Shown here in pieces: positions 46,987-54,177 of a DNA stretch of 64,000 bases (positions are counted from its first letter, which is position 1; the number at the start of each line of letters is the position of its first letter). The notes under the pieces were generated by a model. That model saw only the letters and a program-made list of their open reading frames with translations, had not been told where the DNA came from and did not search any database. The DNA comes from an uncultured Gemmatimonadales bacterium (GTDB lineage: Bacteria; Gemmatimonadota; Gemmatimonadetes; Longimicrobiales; Gaopeijiaceae): assembly GCA_937919655.1 (NCBI GenBank), contig CALFPJ010000004.1:1-64000 (forward strand), given 5' to 3'. A program made the position numbers and the translations under genes.

Positions 46987-47405
46987 GCGAATACGCGTTT
47001 ACTGTGAGCGCCCAGGCGCACTACGATGCTGCACACTTCCTCCGCAACTATGAAGGCAAGTGCCGCAAGCTCCACGGGCACCGTTATGTGGTGGAGGCCG
47101 CGGTCCAGGCGACCGAGTTGGATGACTCCGGCATCGCCTTCGACTTCGTTGATCTCAAGGCCGGGCTCCGCGGAATCGCTGACGAGCTCGACCACGAGAA
47201 CCTGAACGAGTTGCCGCCGTTTCTCGACGTGGAGACCAGCGCAGAGAATCAAGCCAAGTATTTCTTCGAAGAACTCGGCCGCAGACTTCCGGCAGCGATG
47301 GCAGCGGGCTTGCTCTATGCGCGCGTCTGGGAGTCGCCGACGCAGTGGGCTCAGTACGGCCCTGTCGGGGCTCCGCTGCCGGCGCCTCAGCGCGCTCCGG
47401 CCTAG
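46983..47405 (+). CDS. queD: 6-carboxy-tetrahydropterin synthase (QueD-like)
   Basis: 140 residues. AHFLRNYEGKCRKLHGHRYVVE contains the zinc His residues and catalytic Cys in the typical QueD arrangement; DHENLNE and AENQAKYFFEEL follow. QueD makes 6-carboxy-tetrahydropterin, the first dedicated step of queuosine/7-deazaguanine synthesis. With the PTPS at 45229 the operon has two members of this fold with different active-site contexts. The start overlaps the SDR stop (ATGA). Its stop TAG (47403-47405) is made by the first three bases of inverted-repeat element copy B, so the original C-terminus may have differed slightly. Confidence 0.88.
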   Translation: MSEYAFTVSAQAHYDAAHFLRNYEGKCRKLHGHRYVVEAAVQATELDDSGIAFDFVDLKAGLRGIADELDHENLNELPPFLDVETSAENQAKYFFEELGRRLPAAMAAGLLYARVWESPTQWAQYGPVGAPLPAPQRAPA

Positions 47406-47565
47406 TGTCCTGTAGCAGAGGTTCGTTTGCATTCGAGCGCCGCTGCATCCACGCTGGCTTCGTTGCTCCTCCGCAAAATAGCGGTGCTATTCCTTGTCGT
47501 CGCACCTTGCCATCGCGGCGCATCGGCACTCTCGATGCGCAACGAACCTCTGCTACAGGACACGA
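47403..47565. mobile_element. 163-bp inverted-repeat element, copy B (best preserved)
   Basis: The left arm 47403-47427 (begins TAGTGTCCTGTAGCAG) and right arm 47541-47565 match as inverted repeats at 24 of 25 positions. The core carries a central perfect hairpin AATAGC-GGT-GCTATT, and sub-terminal sequence (TGCATTCGAGCGCCG versus CGGCGCATCGG...GATGCGC) extends the pairing imperfectly. The core is nearly identical to copy A. It has the same length as copy A, no coding capacity of its own, and lies in the short gap between queD and the next gene. Confidence 0.88.
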
Positions 47566-47580
47566 GGTCCTGCTACTTCA

Positions 47581-48210
47581 TTGGACTTACTTCTCACTGA
47601 CCGACTGACGTGCCCGCGCTGTGGGCCGGAGTTCGGGCTGATCTTGCTTGCCGACCGGATGATGGACCGCAGGGTGGTCGATGGCACGCTTGGCTGCCCC
47701 AACTGCCGGGACGCGTATCCGGTCCAGGCTGGATTCGGGGATCTACGGGCGGCACCTCGCAAGGCGCTTGAACCGGGGCTGGCAGGCGGACCTAGGGAAG
47801 CGGAGCCCGAACAGATCCAGCGTTTGGCGGCCCTGTTGGGGGTGGCTCGCGGGCCGGGCACGATGGCTCTTGTGGGTGGTCCGGCGGCGCTCGGTATCAG
47901 TTTGGCCGCATTGTTCGAGGACGTTGAGATCGTTGGGTTTGACGCCGACCTCTCGGTATGGCCTGAGGCCCCCCGGTGGAGTCGACTCACGAGTGGTCCG
48001 GGCCTCCCCATCTTCTCTCGAACGCTGCGTGGCGTCGCGGTGGACGGCCGCCTCGGCCCGGCCTGGGTGGTCGAGGCTGCGCGTGTCTGCGCGTCCTTGG
48101 CTCGCGTGGTCGTGTCTGACGCACCCGCTAGCGCATCCTCGTGGTTGAGGGAGGCGGGCTTGGACGTGATGGCCGTGGAGGATGGAACCGTAGTGGCGGC
48201 ACGGCGTTGA
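47581..48210 (+). CDS. Zinc-ribbon protein of unknown function
   Basis: 209 residues from the TTG at 47581 (MDLLLTDRLTCPRC). Four Cys as CPRC...CPNC form an N-terminal zinc ribbon spanning about 40 residues like Trm112/YbaR-type ribbons. The rest (ALVGGPAALGISLAALFEDVEIVGFDADL) looks like a small Rossmann-type fold related to methyltransferases, but no SAM motif is certain. The frame is open further upstream, but only through the repeat element, so the start is placed just 15 bases beyond it. It begins a closely spaced plus-strand run to about 53 kb. Confidence 0.65.
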   Translation: MDLLLTDRLTCPRCGPEFGLILLADRMMDRRVVDGTLGCPNCRDAYPVQAGFGDLRAAPRKALEPGLAGGPREAEPEQIQRLAALLGVARGPGTMALVGGPAALGISLAALFEDVEIVGFDADLSVWPEAPRWSRLTSGPGLPIFSRTLRGVAVDGRLGPAWVVEAARVCASLARVVVSDAPASASSWLREAGLDVMAVEDGTVVAARR

Positions 48211-48310
48211 ACCTTGTCTGGCGTTGCGCCCCTCCCTCCGCCGATCCTACCTTAACTACGTCTAGAAAGCACACCTTCAAAAGCTTCTAGCCCCCAACTC
48301 CGGCCTTGAA

Positions 48311-48760
48311 ATGGCGTTCTGGAACAAGCTCTTCGGTGATGACGCGCTGCAACGCGTCGACTACTACAAAGAAGGCGTCGAACTTCTTAGGGACGGCAAG
48401 TTCCATGAAGCGCTGACCTCCTTCCGACTCGCGCTCAAGGAAGCCCCTGGTGACGCGATCGTTTTGCAGCAGATCGCGATTTGTTACACGCGCATCGGAA
48501 TGGTAGAAGAGGCTGCGAAGACCTACAGGCATGTCTTGCAAAAAGACCCAGGCGCCGCGGGCGCACACTACGGGTTGGCATTCATCCTGCTCCGCGGCGA
48601 AACCCCACAGGCGGCTATTGAGCACCTCGAGGGATTCCTGGCTCACGCGCCGGAGGCCTCTGACGCGGGCCAGTATGTCGACCACGCCCGCACCACCCTA
48701 GCCCAGTTGCGAGGCGAGTCGCATGAGGTGTCGGAGCCGCCCATAAATGGCTTCCTCTAA
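48311..48760 (+). CDS. TPR-repeat protein
   Basis: 149 residues consisting of about three tandem TPR units (YYKEGVELLRDGKFHEALTS, ICYTRIGMVEEAAKTYRHVL, YGLAFILLRGETPQAAIEHL) after a short start MAFWNKLFG. There is no signal peptide. It is a cytoplasmic interaction module of unknown partner. It overlaps the OsmC-family gene by 14 bases, which suggests co-translation. Confidence 0.78.
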   Translation: MAFWNKLFGDDALQRVDYYKEGVELLRDGKFHEALTSFRLALKEAPGDAIVLQQIAICYTRIGMVEEAAKTYRHVLQKDPGAAGAHYGLAFILLRGETPQAAIEHLEGFLAHAPEASDAGQYVDHARTTLAQLRGESHEVSEPPINGFL

Positions 48761-49166
48761 CCGCCGCGCTGTGCGACTTCGCTGGACGGGCGAAGGGCTC
48801 GTTTTTCGCGGAGGCGCGGATGGGGGCCCTGAGGTCGTCGTCGACAGCGGTAGCCAGGAGGGTGCGTCGCCGATGCAGCTTCTATTGCTGTCACTCGCGG
48901 GGTGCATGGCCATCGACGTTGTGATGATCCTGGAGAAGTCTCGCGTACCGATCGAGTCGCTCGAGGTCGAGGTCGTCGGCGAGAGGGCGGAGACTGAGCC
49001 GAAGAAATTCGTATCGATCCAGCTTGTGTACCGATTGAGTGGGCCCGGCGAGGAACATGAGGCGCGACTTCAGCGCGCCATCGACCTTTCTCGGGATAAG
49101 TACTGCAGCGTGCTGCACTCCCTCGACCCAGCCATCAATCTCGATATCCGGGTTGAGCGGGCCTGA
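48747..49166 (+). CDS. OsmC/Ohr-family protein
   Basis: 139 residues. The two redox Cys are in LAGCMAIDVVMIL and KYCSVLHSL, the typical OsmC arrangement; family members are thiol-dependent hydroperoxide reductases. The GASPMQLLLLSLAGC stretch is characteristic. It overlaps the preceding TPR gene and precedes a long-chain acyl-CoA ligase, so protection of lipids against peroxides is plausible but inferred. Confidence 0.87.
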   Translation: MASSNRRAVRLRWTGEGLVFRGGADGGPEVVVDSGSQEGASPMQLLLLSLAGCMAIDVVMILEKSRVPIESLEVEVVGERAETEPKKFVSIQLVYRLSGPGEEHEARLQRAIDLSRDKYCSVLHSLDPAINLDIRVERA

Positions 49167-49182
49167 CCGTTCCGGCGCAGCT

Positions 49183-51030
49183 ATGACGACCTCCCTCAGC
49201 TACGCCGCGAACGAGTCTCCCGTTCCGGAAGGCACCCTGATTGAGCTGTTCCTCGAGGCTGTGGACAACAACGGTGAGCGGAGAGCCCTGGAGTTCCTTC
49301 CTAGCGAGGGGCAGCTAGACGGCATCACCTACGATCAGGTCTTCGCTCGCACGAAACACATTGCGGCCGCCCTAGAGCAATTCGGCGTTAAGCGAGGCGA
49401 CCGTGCCGCGATTCTTTCGGAGAACCGACCTGAGTGGGCGTTGTGTGATTATGCCTGCCTCTGCTCGGGGGTCATCGACGTACCGATCTATCCGACGCTG
49501 GCCGCCTCCCAGATCGCGTATGTCCTGAAGGACTCGGGAGCGAAACTCGTGTTCGCGTCCTCGGCCGAGCAGGTACAGAAGGCCGTGGAAGCTGTCGCTG
49601 AGTGTCCGCACCCGATTCAGATCGTGGCCATCGATGCGACGGCTGATCTTCCGACGGGCGTGATATCGTGGGCTGACTTTCTGACGGCTGGCGAAACGTT
49701 CAACGCATCTTGGACGGATGGCGATTTCCGAGCACAAGCGCTTCAGGCCGACCCCGCGGATATCGCCACCGTCCTTTACACATCGGGTACGACCGGTGAC
49801 CCGAAAGGCGTGATGCTCACGCATAACAACGTGTCATCGAACGTGCGTGCGACTTGCATGGTTCTGGCGATCGGCCAGGCGGACAATACGATCTCGTTTC
49901 TGCCGCTGTCACACATCCTGCAAAGAATGGTCGACTATCTGTGTTTTTGGACGGGTTGTCGGCTCGCCTACGCGCGCTCGATGCCCACGTTGATCGAAGA
50001 CATGCAGGTGATCAAACCGACTCTTGTCGTGTCGGTTCCGCGCATCTATGAGAAGGTATATAACGGCGTCATGGAGTGCAGTGGGGTCAAGAAGATCATC
50101 GTGACCTGGGCGGTCGCCGTTGCTGACCGCGTCGCAGATGTGCGATTGGCCGGCCAACAGCCGGCTGGGCTTTTGGCCGTGAAATACGCGATCGCAGACA
50201 AGCTGGTATTTGCGAAGGTCAAGGCCGCCGTCGGTGGGCGTCTCCGTTTTTTCGTGAGCGGTGGCGGGCCTCTTTCTCCGGTGCTCAATCGATTCTTCTA
50301 TTCGATCGGCTTGACCATTCTGGAAGGATACGGGCTCACTGAGACCAGCCCGGTCACCAACGTGAGCACGCTCGAACATTTTCGGATTGGAACAGTGGGG
50401 CCTCCGGTGCCCGGTACTGAAGTCCGCATCGCAGAAGATGGAGAGATTCTTATCCGTGGACCCCAGGTGATGAAGGGCTACTACGACAAGCCCGACGCGA
50501 CGGCCGAGGCGATTAGTGCGGAGGGGTGGTTCTCAACCGGCGATATAGGGGAGATCGACGAGGACGGCTACTTGAAGATCACCGACCGCAAGAAGGACAT
50601 TATCGTGACCGCGGGCGGCAAGAACATCGCGCCACAGCCGATCGAAAACCTCGTGAAGACGAACCGGTTAGTTGAGCAAGTCGTCATGATCGGGGACCGT
50701 CGCCGCTACTGTGTGTTGTTGATCGTACCGGCCTTTGATCCTCTTGAGCGGTGGGCCTCAGAGAACTCCGTTTCGTGGTCGTCGAGGACGGTCCTGATCG
50801 CGGATCCGAGGGTGAAGAAACACGTCGAGCACGAGGTCTTGGGTATGCTTACTGATCTGGCATCGTTCGAAACACCTAAGAAGATCGCGCTCCTCAGTGA
50901 GGAGTTAACCGTTGAGAACGGATTCCTAACACCGACGTTGAAGGTGAAGCGTCGCGTTGTTCAGGAACGGCTTGGGGCGGTCATCGACGGACTCTATGAA
51001 GAAGAAGCCGCAGATGACGCGACTGGCTGA
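49183..51030 (+). CDS. Long-chain fatty acid-CoA ligase (FadD15-type)
   Basis: 615 residues. P-loop [31 protein letters not shown]5 motif [12 protein letters not shown]7 [10 protein letters not shown] and [17 protein letters not shown] identify the long-chain acyl-CoA synthetase subgroup with the extended C-terminus. It activates fatty acids with ATP and CoA. The ATG at 49183 lies 16 bases after the OsmC-family gene; the open frame back to 49039 lies inside that gene. CutA starts four bases after its stop. Confidence 0.92.
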   Translation: MTTSLSYAANESPVPEGTLIELFLEAVDNNGERRALEFLPSEGQLDGITYDQVFARTKHIAAALEQFGVKRGDRAAILSENRPEWALCDYACLCSGVIDVPIYPTLAASQIAYVLKDSGAKLVFASSAEQVQKAVEAVAECPHPIQIVAIDATADLPTGVISWADFLTAGETFNASWTDGDFRAQALQADPADIATVLYTSGTTGDPKGVMLTHNNVSSNVRATCMVLAIGQADNTISFLPLSHILQRMVDYLCFWTGCRLAYARSMPTLIEDMQVIKPTLVVSVPRIYEKVYNGVMECSGVKKIIVTWAVAVADRVADVRLAGQQPAGLLAVKYAIADKLVFAKVKAAVGGRLRFFVSGGGPLSPVLNRFFYSIGLTILEGYGLTETSPVTNVSTLEHFRIGTVGPPVPGTEVRIAEDGEILIRGPQVMKGYYDKPDATAEAISAEGWFSTGDIGEIDEDGYLKITDRKKDIIVTAGGKNIAPQPIENLVKTNRLVEQVVMIGDRRRYCVLLIVPAFDPLERWASENSVSWSSRTVLIADPRVKKHVEHEVLGMLTDLASFETPKKIALLSEELTVENGFLTPTLKVKRRVVQERLGAVIDGLYEEEAADDATG

Positions 51031-51033
51031 TGC

Positions 51034-51369
51034 ATGACAGACCCCAACCCTCCCTGTGTTGTGACGGTATTTATGACCACCCCGAGCCTAGAGACCGCGG
51101 AGACCCTTGGCCGTACACTTGTGAGTGAGCGGTTGGCCGCGTGCGCGAATGTGCTACCGGGTGTGGTTTCGATATTTCATTGGAACGGTGAACTCCAACG
51201 TGAAACCGAGGCGATGGTGATCCTGAAGACTTCCGAGGGGTGCGTGTCAGCGCTTGAGGAGCGGGCAATGGCGCTGCATCCGTACGATGTCCCCGAGTTC
51301 CTGGTCGTTCCTGTGGTCGGTGGGCACGCCCCGTATTTGGCCTGGATCGCAGGCGAGGTGGGTCTCTAG
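51034..51369 (+). CDS. cutA: CutA-family divalent-ion tolerance protein
   Basis: 111 residues, the standard CutA1 length. FMTTPSLETAETLGRTLVSERLAACANVLPG, FHWNGELQRETEAMVILKTS and HPYDVPEFLVVPV are the conserved segments of this trimeric protein, linked to divalent-metal tolerance and signal-type regulation. It starts four bases after the acyl-CoA ligase gene and is followed after two bases by a TPR protein gene. Confidence 0.95.
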   Translation: MTDPNPPCVVTVFMTTPSLETAETLGRTLVSERLAACANVLPGVVSIFHWNGELQRETEAMVILKTSEGCVSALEERAMALHPYDVPEFLVVPVVGGHAPYLAWIAGEVGL

Positions 51370-51371
51370 TC

Positions 51372-52460
51372 ATGGCAAGAAAGCCCAAGAAGCTCAAGCA
51401 GGATGCCTCCCGAGAGGCTCAGACCGAACTTCTAGGGGAAGGTCCTGATACGCCTGGGAAGTCTGCGGGCTCGACCCAGAAGAATCCCGCGCCGGCCGCG
51501 ATCACTGAGGCGCATGAAGTCGAAACGGAGGAGCCGGTCGCCGACGCGGGAGACATCGAAGAGGTACCTGTGGAGGAGGTGGCAGACTCAACCGAGGCCG
51601 AGCCTGACGCGGCCGCAGAAGAAGCCGAGCCTGATGTCGCCGCAGAAGAAGCCCAGACGGCTGACGCCGTCGTTGGGGTCGAAGCGCCCACCGAGGCAGC
51701 GCCCGTTCCCGCTCAGGATCCAGAGTCTCCGTCGGAGCCTGAGGTGGCTGACATGGCCGCGTCAAATCAGAAGGCACCTGAACCGGATCCCAGCCCAGTT
51801 CGTTTCGAACTGGTCACCGAAGAGGGTCGCGAGGTCCACGTTCCGCCGGCAGGGGAACGACTCACCCGGGCGAAGGAGTTGGTCCAGGGCGGGCGTATTG
51901 CTGAGGCGATCTCCTTGTACCGAGAGGTTCTTGTCGAGAACCCCGCCAACCTCAAGGCCCGCAACAATCTCGGTGTCCTGTACGACGAGACCGGGCAGGT
52001 CGACCTCGCCCTCGATCAGTTTGAGGCGGCGATGCAGTTGGAGCCCGAAAATGTTGAGGTGCTCACCAATTACGGAGCCACGCTTACCGCGGTGGCCAAG
52101 TACGACGCCGCCGAGGAGTTGTTGAGGCGGGCGCTGCGACTCAGCCCCGAGAGTGTCTCTGTGCGCTCGACCTTGGGGATCCTGCACTTCCGGAGGGGCA
52201 TTTATGCTCAGGCAGAGCTGGAACTCCGGTGGGTGTGCGAGCAGGATGACACACATGGACATGCCTTCTACTACCGAGGGGAGGCGCTCAACCGGTTGTC
52301 ACGCTACGACGAGGCACGCGCCGTCCTGGAGCGGGCCATCGTGTTACAGCCCATGAACGCGAAGGCTTATTACTCGCTTGGGCATCTCTACGACCGGGCG
52401 CACCTCACCGAGGAAGCGGCGCTGATGTACGAGAAGTCCAAAGAACTCCAACGCAGATGA
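51372..52460 (+). CDS. TPR protein with acidic low-complexity N-terminus
   Basis: 362 residues. The first 20 are Lys-rich, residues 25-140 are acidic Ala/Glu/Asp/Pro-rich repeats with no fold (runs of AEEAEPDVAAEEAQ), and residues 150-362 hold about six TPR units (GRIAEAISLYREVL, DETGQVDLALDQFEAAM, AKYDAAEELLRRAL, HLTEEAALMYEKSKE). It is cytoplasmic by lack of a signal. It follows cutA by two bases, and the ATG of the next gene overlaps its TGA stop. Confidence 0.82.
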   Translation: MARKPKKLKQDASREAQTELLGEGPDTPGKSAGSTQKNPAPAAITEAHEVETEEPVADAGDIEEVPVEEVADSTEAEPDAAAEEAEPDVAAEEAQTADAVVGVEAPTEAAPVPAQDPESPSEPEVADMAASNQKAPEPDPSPVRFELVTEEGREVHVPPAGERLTRAKELVQGGRIAEAISLYREVLVENPANLKARNNLGVLYDETGQVDLALDQFEAAMQLEPENVEVLTNYGATLTAVAKYDAAEELLRRALRLSPESVSVRSTLGILHFRRGIYAQAELELRWVCEQDDTHGHAFYYRGEALNRLSRYDEARAVLERAIVLQPMNAKAYYSLGHLYDRAHLTEEAALMYEKSKELQRR

Positions 52461-52987
52461 TCCGCGTTGTTGTCGGAGTCCTGCATGAGCAGGGAGCCGA
52501 ATGTGTGCTACGTCCAATTCGGGCCGACCTGGTGCCGGTCAGCGCGACGAGTCGGGATTTGGATCTGGCTGCTGGGGAGCGCATGCAGGACCGCCTCGAA
52601 CAGATGGGGTTGCTTCCTGTCGGGGGGGGGGGGCGGTGGTAACCCCTGGGGGCGATCTGAGCGCTGACTTCGTGATCCACGTGGTCGTCTCCGCGCCTGA
52701 TGAGCCCGAGACGTCGGTAAACGTGCAGAAGGCGCTCAGGAACGGCCTTCGCCGCGCTGCTGACCTGGACCCTGGCATCGCTGGCGCTTCCGCCCCTGGG
52801 CATGGGTGTGGGAAGTCTAGAAGCTGAGGAATCCGCGCGTGTGATGCTCGAGATTCTTTTCCACCAGTTGGACGAACGTCTTCCGCCCAGTGTGATGACG
52901 GTGGTGGTCGCATCGGACTACGAAGCCTTGATCTTCTCCCATCTCGTTGCCGAGCTCACGCTCGCTCGCACGGAGGTCGGGCACTAA
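52457..52987 (+). pseudogene. Macro-domain protein broken by two frameshifts
   Basis: Three pieces join into one macro-domain protein: MIRVVVGVLHEQGAECVLRP...GLLPVG in the first frame, AVVTPGGDLSADFVIHVVVS in the second, and LASLALPPLGMGVGSLEAEE to the stop back in the first frame. The first shift is at a run of 12 G (52622-52633), where 10 or 13 would restore the frame; the second is at CCC 52770-52772, where one base fewer would. A macro domain binds ADP-ribose. Both lesions are in homopolymers, so read or assembly error is a real alternative to decay. Its final TAA is made by the left end of element copy C. Confidence 0.68.
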
Positions 52988-53148
52988 TGCACCCGAACAT
53001 AAATACGATGGCATTTGAGCGGCGCTGCATCTCACCCTGCCGCGTTGTTCGTCGTCGCAATTGCGCTGCTATGACTCCTCCTCGCGCGTTGCCGACCGAG
53101 CGCATCACCACTCTCGGTGCGTCATCGTATCTATGGTCGGGCGCACTA
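52985..53148. mobile_element. 164-bp inverted-repeat element, copy C (diverged)
   Basis: The left arm (52985-53010, TAATGCACCCGAACATAA...) and the right arm (53123-53148) are inverted repeats of about 26 bp with a few mismatches, with their own outer sequence but the same TA...TA ends, length and internal landmarks (GCATTTGAGCGGCGCTGCATC and CTCTCGGTGCG). The centre holds the palindrome CGCAATTGCG in place of the AATAGC hairpin. It is therefore a diverged family member that kept arm pairing while its arm sequence changed. It starts at the stop codon of the macro-domain pseudogene. Confidence 0.75.
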
Positions 53149-53238
53149 GGTGTCGTGCCCCAAGGGAAACATCGACCAGCTTCGACGAGTACCCTGTGCA
53201 GTTCGCGGAGCAGTTGAGCGCCTGATCGGAGAGGGTTG

Positions 53239-53688
53239 ATGCACAAACGGTTGTTGGGTGTCGCCATCGTGATGGTTTGGTTCGGCATGATTGGCGGGCA
53301 GGTCCGGAGGGAGTATTTCCAGCCTGAGCTCGCGCGCCTGGCCGAAGCCGCGCTGTCACTCGCACCGGGAATCAGCTTCTACACGCTGACGATGGGAACC
53401 CGTACTGTTGGGCAGGCCACATCGCGCCTAGATACGCTCCCTGACGGTTTCGAGCTCGAGGACCTGATGAGCCTCGAACTACCTGCCGGGGGGGTGACAT
53501 CTTCCCGGCTCAGGGGCATATTCTCTTTGCCACATTCACTTCAAAAAGAGCCAGAAGATGCGCGACTTGGTCCCCGGTGGTTATCTCTTCACCCACGCGG
53601 TTTTTTGGACGGTTATTGCCATGGTCGCAGTAGGCACGAATGCTGTAGCGATCATGCTTACGATCGGTCTCGGCCTCCTCGTGTTTGA
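53239..53688 (+). pseudogene. 5' part of an exported hypothetical protein, probably truncated
   Basis: 149 residues from the ATG at 53239 with GGAGAGG upstream. It has an N-terminal anchor helix (LLGVAIVMVWFGMIGG) and protein-like sequence QVRREYFQPELARLAEAALS...SRLDTLPDGFELEDLMSLEL to about residue 87. After that the frame reads low-complexity Arg/His/Ser sequence with no family character, overlapping a different frame that does look like protein (53558-53707). I infer a deletion near 53500. The N-terminal part resembles exported, possibly transglutaminase-linked proteins; this is tentative. Confidence 0.5.
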
Positions 53689-53707
53689 GACGGCCACCCG
53701 GAACTGA
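53558..53707 (+). pseudogene. 49-residue membrane piece, possible C-terminus of an ABC-2-type permease
   Basis: The ATG at 53558 (AGAAG upstream) opens a 49-residue frame: RDLVPGGYLFTHAVFWTVIA, MVAVGTNAVAIMLTIGLGLL and VFETATRN. It is one long or two short membrane helices ending in a charged tail, as at the end of ABC-2-type permeases. It may be a relic of a permease whose front was deleted, or a genuine small membrane protein. It is followed directly by a strong terminator, so it ends a transcription unit. Confidence 0.45.
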
Positions 53708-53734
53708 CCATTTCGTTGCTTGAGGTGCATTGTG

Positions 53735-53769
53735 GGCGCCCCTATCTGGCTGGGGGCGCCTATTTTTTT
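53735..53769 (+). terminator. Strong intrinsic terminator
   Basis: GGCGCCCC (53735-53742) and GGGGCGCC (53753-53760) form a perfect 8-bp stem with a 10-base loop, directly followed by TATTTTTTT (53761-53769). It is the best intrinsic terminator in the window and closes the plus-strand run that starts at 47.6 kb. Confidence 0.88.
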
Positions 53770-53788
53770 CGAGGCTATCGAGGGATTC

Positions 53789-53893
53789 TGGTGTCCTGTA
53801 ACAGAAATGCGTTGGCATTCGAGCGCCGCTGTATCCACGCGGGCTTCTTTGCTCGTCCGCGAAATAGCGGTGCGATTCCTTTAAAGGACACTA
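53789..53893. mobile_element. Inverted-repeat element, copy D (internally deleted)
   Basis: It starts TGGTGTCCTGTAACAG and follows copy B through the left arm, the left core (GGCATTCGAGCGCCGCTGTATCC) and the central AATAGCGGTGCGATTCC. It then jumps directly to AGGACACTA, the outer end of the right arm. About 58 bases of the right half are missing compared with copy B. The last two bases border the ATG of the next gene. Confidence 0.78.
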
Positions 53894-53894
53894 A

Positions 53895-54137
53895 ATGATC
53901 TTCACGCTTAAGGTGATCGTCGGCGTTGCGGCGCTGTTGGTCGGTGTCTGGTTCGGGTTGCCTGGTCGGTACGAGCAGACCCCGGATGAGATCGAGGAGG
54001 TCATGGCTAATGGGACCGGCCGTCGCAAGCAGCGGAAGAAGCGCCTCAGCCCGGTCGCGTGGCTTCAGAGAGAGAAGAGCGTATCGGCGAATCGAGGCTC
54101 GCGGGGATTCGGCGTACGGTCTCCAGACGACCGGTAG
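53895..54137 (+). CDS. Small membrane protein of unknown function
   Basis: 80 residues. One N-terminal membrane helix (about 3-25, FTLKVIVGVAALLVGVWFG) followed by a positively charged cytoplasmic tail (GRRKQRKKRLSPVAWL). No family is recognised. Its ATG sits two bases after element copy D, and the AAAGGA within the element's last bases is its only visible ribosome-binding site, so the element contributes to its translation signal. Confidence 0.55.
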   Translation: MIFTLKVIVGVAALLVGVWFGLPGRYEQTPDEIEEVMANGTGRRKQRKKRLSPVAWLQREKSVSANRGSRGFGVRSPDDR

Positions 54138-54177
54138 GGACGGCGCAGCTGAGTTGGGCTAAAGGCTTAGCGGACAG

